DNA of 64,000 bases from Candidatus Saccharimonadota bacterium. Its GTDB lineage: Bacteria; Patescibacteriota; Saccharimonadia; Saccharimonadales; Saccharimonadaceae. Shown piece after piece: positions 59,100 through 64,000 of this stretch. The position numbers and the translations under genes were made by a program. The stretch covers positions 124,001 to 188,000 of the forward strand of contig JAUCSC010000001.1 in the NCBI GenBank assembly GCA_030445265.1, read 5' to 3'. Every line of letters begins with the position of its first letter. The first letter of the stretch is position 1. The notes under the pieces were generated by a model. The model worked only from the letters and a program-made list of their open reading frames with translations. It was not told the DNA's origin and did no database searches.

Positions 59100-59600
59100 T
59101 TAGGCGTTAGCGCCTGAGCTCTTCCAAGTTCCTGAAGTACAACCACCCGTATATAGTGCTGTCCATTTGTCAGTTGCCGTGGATGCATAGTCCCAGTAGT
59201 AAACACCCATACCACCACTCAGGCCGCAGGAGATGAACTCAAGCTGCGAAGGTGACGATGGAGCCGTCGTTGGACGCGTCGTCCAGTTCGGAGTGGTTCC
59301 ACCGGCTGTACCAGTCACAAACGTAATCCCAGGGATTGCGTAGCTCGCAGTGTTTGGAGCGCTGAGCAGATCGTTCGGAAGTACCGGATAGCCAACCGTC
59401 GCCGGCTCGGTATTGTAGGCTTCTGCTTTCTTGAGTACCGTATTGGCAGATGCCTTCGCGCTGGCTGCGTTTGCACGGGCTGTAATACCGTTGTACGAAA
59501 CAATGGTAATAGCCGCCAGGATACCGATCACCACAATGACGATCAAGAGTTCGACAATCGTGAAGCCGCGGGCGGTCTTTTTAAGTTGATGTGCAATCAT
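59100..59600 (-). CDS. Type IV pilin (paralogue A)
   Basis: 166 aa from ATG 59600, which has AAGGGG 9 nt before it; the track start is 23 codons too early. Prepilin signal ARG|FTIVELLIVIVVIGILAA, then the long alpha-1 helix and a beta-type head with a C-terminal Cys pair (ISCGLSGG... TGGCTSGT). Its first 33 mature residues are the same as those of the pilin at 60314. Likely a major or alternative pilus subunit. Confidence 0.9.
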   Translation of the reverse strand: MIAHQLKKTARGFTIVELLIVIVVIGILAAITIVSYNGITARANAASAKASANTVLKKAEAYNTEPATVGYPVLPNDLLSAPNTASYAIPGITFVTGTAGGTTPNWTTRPTTAPSSPSQLEFISCGLSGGMGVYYWDYASTATDKWTALYTGGCTSGTWKSSGANA

Positions 59601-59709
59601 ATGTTGATGCCCCTTACTTATGATTTTTAATTTCTCTTCAAGTGTACTATAGGACATTGCGATAAGCATAGGCGCAAAGACGTATAATGTAGATAAAACA
59701 ACGTACTGC

Positions 59710-60204
59710 TTATGGTGCGGGCACTACGTAGGTACCAGTCGACGTGGCAGCGCCAACATAGACAACGTCAGTCGAACGCGCCTGAGTAATAAAATCCCAA
59801 TAAGTGATCCGTCCACCCGTCGAATTGGTGCAGGTGATATAGCACGCGTAAGCAACGGATGTTTTGCCGTTGCTCGTACTGATATTCAGCGTGCCAGTGA
59901 AACCACCGGATGTCCCTGCTTGCCCGGCGACGACAGTGAGGCCGTCTGAGACCTTTGACGTCCCTGAGTAGTTCATAAGATTGCTAATCGTATCTGGAAA
60001 GACACCCTTGTCCGACTTGTAGGATAAAACAACCCGCCTAAGGTCGATAGCATTTGTCTGCGCCTGTGTCGTGCCTTGGCGAGCTGTAATGCTGCCATAG
60101 GACAAATAGGTGATTGTCATGAGGATGGCGAGGACGGCGAGGACGACGACCATTTCTGTAAGGCTAAAGCCAGATTGCATTGCGTGATTGAATTTGCGGG
60201 CCAT
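59710..60204 (-). CDS. Type IV pilin-like protein
   Basis: 164 aa. Signal SG|FSLTEMVVVLAVLAILMTITYLSYGSITARQG; the head has a Cys pair (YACYITCTN) in mid-sequence. The helix diverges from the two paralogues, but SYGSITARQ aligns with their SYNGITARA. It sits between the two more similar pilin genes. TATCCT lies 8 nt before the ATG, so it may have its own promoter. Confidence 0.85.
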   Translation of the reverse strand: MARKFNHAMQSGFSLTEMVVVLAVLAILMTITYLSYGSITARQGTTQAQTNAIDLRRVVLSYKSDKGVFPDTISNLMNYSGTSKVSDGLTVVAGQAGTSGGFTGTLNISTSNGKTSVAYACYITCTNSTGGRITYWDFITQARSTDVVYVGAATSTGTYVVPAP

Positions 60205-60251
60205 TACTTAACAGGATAATAGGTATCAAGCATTAGCGCAATCACTGAAAA

Positions 60252-60283
60252 CTAAAAAAGCACCCCGGAGGGTGCATTTTTAG
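60252..60283 (-). terminator. Terminator of pilin paralogue B
   Basis: Minus strand GCACCC, loop TCCG, GGGTGC, then TTTTTT. Confidence 0.8.
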
Positions 60284-60313
60284 TTCTATTTGTATATCTC
60301 TACTAAGTAAGGA

Positions 60314-60808
60314 TTACGCTTGGAAACAGACGATACCGGTACCAGAAACGGTTCCTGCGTCGACAAAGACAACAGCGTTAGTCTGGTAGTTCCAGTAACC
60401 GAAGCGGTTACCAACAACGTTACCGGCTATGATTGCCGCTGCGTTAGCTGGTGTACCTGAACCACACTTCCAGTAGTTGAGTACTGACGGGCTGGCAGGT
60501 AAGTTGCTAGTTGTAAATGGCGATGCTGCGCTGAACGATACACCTGTCAATTGATAAGTAGTCGTTGATGCTGCACCGGTAAGCTCTGTACCAGCGATCG
60601 TGTAACGGTTGTTACCGTCAGCGTTGTACGCTTCAGCTTTTTTGGCTGCGGTGTTTGCTGCAGCTTGTGCGCTTGAAGTGTTTGCTCGAGCCGTAATACC
60701 GTTGTATGAAACGATCGTGATTGCAGCCAAGATACCAATGACGACGATGACGATCAAGAGTTCAACGATAGTGAAACCTTTTGCATTACTTTTTTTATTG
60801 TGAACCAT
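60314..60808 (-). CDS. Type IV pilin (paralogue B)
   Basis: 164 aa. Signal AKG|FTIVELLIVIVVIGILAAITIVSYNGITARAN, then a helix with Ala-rich repeats and a head with a Cys pair (WKCGSGT ... IVCFQA). An AGGGGGC site lies before the ATG, and a terminator follows, so it is a monocistronic unit, often a sign of the main pilin. The gap 60809-60895 holds only its promoter area. Confidence 0.92.
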   Translation of the reverse strand: MVHNKKSNAKGFTIVELLIVIVVIGILAAITIVSYNGITARANTSSAQAAANTAAKKAEAYNADGNNRYTIAGTELTGAASTTTYQLTGVSFSAASPFTTSNLPASPSVLNYWKCGSGTPANAAAIIAGNVVGNRFGYWNYQTNAVVFVDAGTVSGTGIVCFQA

Positions 60809-60895
60809 TTATTTATTGCCCCCTATTAAGTGGTTGTTATCAATAATGTACTATACCGCCGGTATAAACACAAGCATTTTCATGCCCAGCTTTTT

Positions 60896-62371
60896 TTATT
60901 TGGCTCCCTGCTGAAAGAGCGTCGTAATTTGGGCAGGTGTTAAGGCCTGTGTATAGATACGGACATCATCGATGCTTCCGTTAAAATATTCCGTATTATT
61001 GGTGCGACCAATGGTACCGTTTGCGGCGGCGGCATTGTGCCCCGTAGGCGTATCTGACGCGGCTAAAACGCCGTCGACATAGGTTGTTCGGGTCGTACCG
61101 TCAAATTGAGCGACGACATGATGCCAAGAGCCGAGCAGCGTGTCATTGTTGTAGTTGAGGTCGTTACCCCACCAGTAATGCAGGACGCCACCAGTGGTCA
61201 TCCTGATAGCCGTCGTCGCATTCGTCGTTCCCCATGTTCCCCAGCCTGCGACACCAGCTGTATTCGAGTAGACGGTCGGTTTAATCCATGATGAAACCGC
61301 GTACGAGCCATTTCCAGAAATTAGTGAACCGTTGGGGATGGTGATGAAGTTACTCGTACCATTAAAGGTGTACGCACTGCTCGCTGTGCCGTTTTGGCCG
61401 GCCGTGAGAGTTGCGCCGGTTACCGTGCCGGTGTAGTTATTGCCGCTGCTGTCATTAACGTTTCCATTGAATGTCCACCAGGCTTTAGGGGAGGGTTCGG
61501 TCGGTTGTGTCGTTCCTGCGATCGTAGGTACGCTGGTGACGTACGAATCTAGGGGTATCGTCGCCCGCAGCGTTGCGGTCTGTTTGATATCACGCCCGGC
61601 TACCGGCTGTTTAATGTTGAAATCTATTTGAACAGTCTTCGCGCCCGCGAGTGCTATGAGGCGGGTGGAGGCGAGCTGGGTTGGGTCCGAGGCAGTCGTA
61701 ATCTCTGCAGTGGAGGATGGAGTTGGGAAATATTTGAAAGTTAACTGATTTGGAAATATTTTCTTTATAAGAATAGTATCGCCAGTAACACACACGCCGC
61801 CCGTGACTCCAGGCGCACAGCTCGGTTGTTGCCACGGCGTTGAACAGCCAGCCGTTGCATAGTTTGTCGGCATGATGGTGCGGCGGAATAAGACACCTTT
61901 CCAAATGTAGTAGATGATATTAAGGTACATAATATCATTGCCATCAGAACGTGAATCACTGCAATCGAACGGTGCATCGGCATACCGAACATATTTGGCC
62001 GATGTAGAGTCGGGGTTTGCTGTCGTTGCAGGTGTTTCCAGGATGAGGCCAGTTCCATTTCCGCCGACATTGAGAAATTGATAGGCTTGCTCATCGAGTC
62101 CCTGCGGCGCAGCAGCAGCAATAAGGTTATATGACAGGAACCTTCGACTATGGATGACGTCTTTTTCCATGCGATTAAAGGAATCCTGTACATCACGCGA
62201 GAGGGCATTAGCACTTCGTGTTGCCAGAACATCGCCAGTTACCGTGATGATTGCTGCTATGAATGCGGTGATTGCTAAAATGATAATTGGTGCAATAACG
62301 AGCATCTCTACGAGAGTGAAGCCTCGATTTTTTCGTAACGCAGAATGTTTAGTTATTGATGAACGTGGCAT
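60896..62371 (-). CDS. PilW-like minor pilin fused to a LamG/concanavalin-like domain
   Basis: 491 aa. Prepilin signal NRG|FTLVEMLVIAPIIILAITAFIAAII; the middle part (about 35-285) is PilW/GspJ-like. A Pro/Thr linker (about 288-297) is followed by a LamG-type beta sandwich: AWWTFNGNVNDSSGNNYTG, SYAVSSWIKP, GSWHHVVAQFDG, YVDGVLAAS, and NGSIDDVRIYTQALTPAQ. LamG folds bind sugars or proteins, so a tip adhesin is likely. Its start overlaps the previous pilin gene by 23 nt. Confidence 0.9.
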   Translation of the reverse strand: MPRSSITKHSALRKNRGFTLVEMLVIAPIIILAITAFIAAIITVTGDVLATRSANALSRDVQDSFNRMEKDVIHSRRFLSYNLIAAAAPQGLDEQAYQFLNVGGNGTGLILETPATTANPDSTSAKYVRYADAPFDCSDSRSDGNDIMYLNIIYYIWKGVLFRRTIMPTNYATAGCSTPWQQPSCAPGVTGGVCVTGDTILIKKIFPNQLTFKYFPTPSSTAEITTASDPTQLASTRLIALAGAKTVQIDFNIKQPVAGRDIKQTATLRATIPLDSYVTSVPTIAGTTQPTEPSPKAWWTFNGNVNDSSGNNYTGTVTGATLTAGQNGTASSAYTFNGTSNFITIPNGSLISGNGSYAVSSWIKPTVYSNTAGVAGWGTWGTTNATTAIRMTTGGVLHYWWGNDLNYNNDTLLGSWHHVVAQFDGTTRTTYVDGVLAASDTPTGHNAAAANGTIGRTNNTEYFNGSIDDVRIYTQALTPAQITTLFQQGAK

Positions 62372-62738
62372 ATTTTACCGTTTCTATGGGTGAATTATAA
62401 TTAACTGTTACTTCAAGCTTGGAAAGATTTGGTGTTTGGGCCAGTGATGGACATGATAGGACGACAGTGACGCTTATATTACTTATATTGTCGGTGTTTG
62501 CGATCGCGGAGTTGGTTAGTGGTGTCTGCGCCGTGCATGGTTTCGAGGCGGTCGGTGTATAACGTTTTAGATAATCGTACGCGATGCTTGCTGCCTGTGA
62601 TTGTCCTCGGGCTGTGCCACTATCTTGAACGATGATGCTATAAAGTTGATAGCCTGCCAGCAGGAAGATGGCAGCAACAAACAAGGTAATGAGAAGTTCG
62701 ACGGCAGTGAAGCCAGCCTGGGTGGGTATAGCACTCAT
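62349..62738 (-). CDS. Minor pilin
   Basis: 129 aa. Signal QAG|FTAVELLITLFVAAIFLLAGYQLYSI, then a small head with two Cys (SKPCTAQT, VLSCPS). It overlaps the gene before it by 4 nt (ATGA) and the PilW-LamG gene by 23 nt, so the three minor pilins are one translational unit. Confidence 0.88.
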   Translation of the reverse strand: MSAIPTQAGFTAVELLITLFVAAIFLLAGYQLYSIIVQDSGTARGQSQAASIAYDYLKRYTPTASKPCTAQTPLTNSAIANTDNISNISVTVVLSCPSLAQTPNLSKLEVTVNYNSPIETVKYATFINN

Positions 62739-63247
62739 TGGTTACGACTGATTTCCTGTTGAACGGTATTGTTTGCTTCCAGACGATAGTAAATATTAAA
62801 TTTACGGCATTCTTCTGTAGTAAGCGTACATAAAGTGTTGTCACTCTTTAGCGCTTGGTAGACGTATTGGCTAATGGTCGGTTGGGGTGTGACGCCCGCG
62901 GCTGTCTGGGTGGTATTGGTTGCCGCGACCATGGTGGCACCAATATCCGCTGCCCCGGGTGCTATTAAAGAACTTTCGTCGATATCTCGGAGAACCTGGA
63001 GAATATATGCATCGCCCTGACTGATGAACGAAGTGGGTGGATACTTGCCAGTTGTGGTCGTGCCTTCATTGCCGCCGGAATCATAGTATACATCTAAGCT
63101 ATTACTAATGGCTTGAACGTCGGCTATGCGTTCGCTGTCACGTGCCTTTACCTGAGTGTCGCTGAGGGTCACAATACCGAGCACCAGTAAAATACCCATC
63201 ACCGCGATAATGATGATGATTTCAACAATAGTAAACCCGCGCCGCAT
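62735..63247 (-). CDS. Minor pilin, GspG/PilE-like
   Basis: 170 aa. Starts RRG|FTIVEIIIIIAVMGILLVLGIVTLSDTQVKARDSERIADVQAISNSLDVYY. The K-A-R-D-S-x-R pattern and later Y-P pair are those of GspG-like pseudopilins. The head has two close Cys (LCTLTTEEC). First gene of the minor-pilin operon, with a leaderless promoter. Confidence 0.9.
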   Translation of the reverse strand: MRRGFTIVEIIIIIAVMGILLVLGIVTLSDTQVKARDSERIADVQAISNSLDVYYDSGGNEGTTTTGKYPPTSFISQGDAYILQVLRDIDESSLIAPGAADIGATMVAATNTTQTAAGVTPQPTISQYVYQALKSDNTLCTLTTEECRKFNIYYRLEANNTVQQEISRNQ

Positions 63248-63282
63248 GCATATAGCATAAGGGGTTTAAGTCCAAATCGCAA
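63248..63282 (-). promoter_or_regulatory. Leaderless promoter of the minor-pilin operon
   Basis: Minus strand TTGCGA (63282-63277), 17 nt, TATGCT (63259-63254), 6 nt, ATG 63247. Confidence 0.65.
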
Positions 63283-63287
63283 GCTGT

Positions 63288-64000
63288 CTATAGTTCGAGT
63301 GGTTCTTGCTCGATTGGTATGCGGAACTTACCATAGACGGCGTCAACAATTTCTTGACGTGCAGCTGCAAGATCGGCGTAGCCAGTCGCCTCATGATTAA
63401 TAAGAACGAGGGCATTCTTGTCGTGTATACGCATGCCGTGCAAGACCTGGCCCTTGAAACCGGTTTGTTCGATCAGCCATCCGGTCGGGATTTTAAAGCG
63501 GCCGTCGCTCATCTCATAACTCGGAGCATCGGGATATTGTTTCTTGAGATCATGTAACTGCCAATCTTCGATGATCGCATTCTTAAAGAATGAACCGGCA
63601 TTTGGAAATTCGATCGGATTAGGTAGTTTGTCGCGCCGGATATCGATGACGGCGTCACGGACAACTTGCTGAGTAAAGATGGTCACTTTCCGTTCATCAA
63701 AATAACGCTGAAGCGCCTCGTAAAACGGGGGATTGGGCAGGTTCTTCGATAACTTTAAAGTGATCGATGTAATGATATAGCGACCAGTTTCAGCTTCCCG
63801 GAAAATGCTACTGCGATAGGCAAATTGGCAGTCGGCATTCTGCAGGGTAACGATCTGGCTGGTCGTGGTGTCGTATGCTTCGAGGGATACAAGGGTATCG
63901 GCCAGCTCCTGCCCGTAGGCACCGATATTCTGGACGGGTGCACCACCGGCCGTTCCCGGAATAGCCGACAGGGCTTCAATGCCAGATAAGTTCGAGACAA
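63288..64000 (-). CDS. murB: UDP-N-acetylenolpyruvoylglucosamine reductase MurB, 5' end outside the window
   Basis: 237 codons are visible, running without a break from the window edge to the stop at 63288. The track shows only the last 132 and a shadow at 63755. Motifs: IPGTAGGAPVQNIGAYGQE (FAD and substrate loop), CQFAYRSSIFRE (the Tyr-Arg-Ser-Ile-Phe loop of type I MurB), PNPIEFPNAGSFFKN with the catalytic Ser, and a C-terminal acidic end. It reduces the MurA product to UDP-MurNAc. It lies just upstream of the minor-pilin promoter. Confidence 0.93.
   Translation of the reverse strand, partial: VSNLSGIEALSAIPGTAGGAPVQNIGAYGQELADTLVSLEAYDTTTSQIVTLQNADCQFAYRSSIFREAETGRYIITSITLKLSKNLPNPPFYEALQRYFDERKVTIFTQQVVRDAVIDIRRDKLPNPIEFPNAGSFFKNAIIEDWQLHDLKKQYPDAPSYEMSDGRFKIPTGWLIEQTGFKGQVLHGMRIHDKNALVLINHEATGYADLAAARQEIVDAVYGKFRIPIEQEPLEL

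Noticed and set aside
63755-64000. 81-aa minus ORF at the window end
   Set aside because: Wrong frame; the murB reading frame runs through this region without a stop.
1-64000. Alternative genetic code (TGA as Gly), known in some CPR lineages
   Set aside because: Conserved proteins end at TGA with the expected lengths and many ATGA overlaps use it as a stop.

Overview
The window looks like a chromosomal segment of a Patescibacteria (CPR) bacterium, most likely a Candidatus Saccharibacteria (TM7) relative. This is inferred from gene style and content rather than from a marker alignment. The signs are very compact spacing (many 4-nt ATGA overlaps), a complete type IV pilus core plus a large pilin set, a ComEC without its nuclease-like domain, a half-length TsaB, peptidoglycan genes but no visible anabolic pathways, and many secreted proteins of unknown function. 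TGA is used as an ordinary stop, so the genetic code is standard. Five tRNAs (Lys-TTT, Pro-TGG, His-GTG, Gly-TCC, Arg-TCT), all with encoded CCA, are scattered through the window. No rRNA, CRISPR array or insertion sequence was seen.

Layout. 1-4.8 kb: an operon of an ATP-grasp protein, a Mur-ligase-like protein, a retropepsin-like protease and a RimK-family ligase, resembling a split cyanophycin-synthetase/peptide-ligase system, followed by a DUF192 protein and a membrane protein. 4.85-5.16 kb: tRNA-Lys followed by inverted and direct partial copies of itself. 5.2-8 kb: a secreted protein, a pseudopilin and ComEC. 8.1-18.7 kb: YebC, a lamin-tail surface protein, ruvC, a class A PBP, ruvA-ruvB, a PH-domain membrane protein, a pilin, recA, recX and a PRC-barrel protein. 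18.8-24.3 kb (minus): pilB, pilC, pilM, pilN, pilO and a small membrane gene. 24.4-30.9 kb: tsaE, tsaB, RNase Y, an EEP-family phosphodiesterase, a GT39-like glycosyltransferase, an OpgC-like membrane protein and a DUF3072 protein. 31-35.8 kb: gatD-murT (peptidoglycan amidation), divergent from a membrane protein and a membrane-tethered Clp-type ATPase. 35.9-43.4 kb: tRNAs, housekeeping and small genes (deoxyribonucleotidase, YggT, cupin, AI-2E exporter, RsgA, G5/DUF348 protein, NUDIX, YdeI). 43.4-50.1 kb: a ParB-like orphan and a surface module of two DUF916-like anchored proteins with two secreted partners. 50.2-54.6 kb: phage-tail-like/FN3 proteins with a glycosyltransferase and a methyltransferase. 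54.6-59 kb: tatA-tatC, an HTH-MurA fusion and glyA. 59.1-63.2 kb (minus): a pilin/minor-pilin cluster that includes a pilin-LamG fusion. 63.3-64 kb: murB, cut by the window end.

The functional themes are the cell envelope (PBP, MurA, MurB, MurT/GatD, G5 protein), DNA uptake and repair (pilus, ComEC, RecA/RecX, RuvABC) and surface display or adhesion (LTD, LamG, FN3 and DUF916-like proteins). These fit an episymbiont that attaches to a host and takes up macromolecules.

A window-wide regulatory feature stands out. At least 23 promoter-proximal genes have a -10 box (TATAAT-like, often an extended TGn-TATAAT) placed exactly 6-8 nt before the start codon, which predicts leaderless mRNAs. Operon-internal genes instead carry Shine-Dalgarno sites or ATGA couplings. 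The clearest single regulatory case is the HTH-MurA fusion, whose leaderless promoter has an 18-bp palindrome filling the spacer between -35 and -10.
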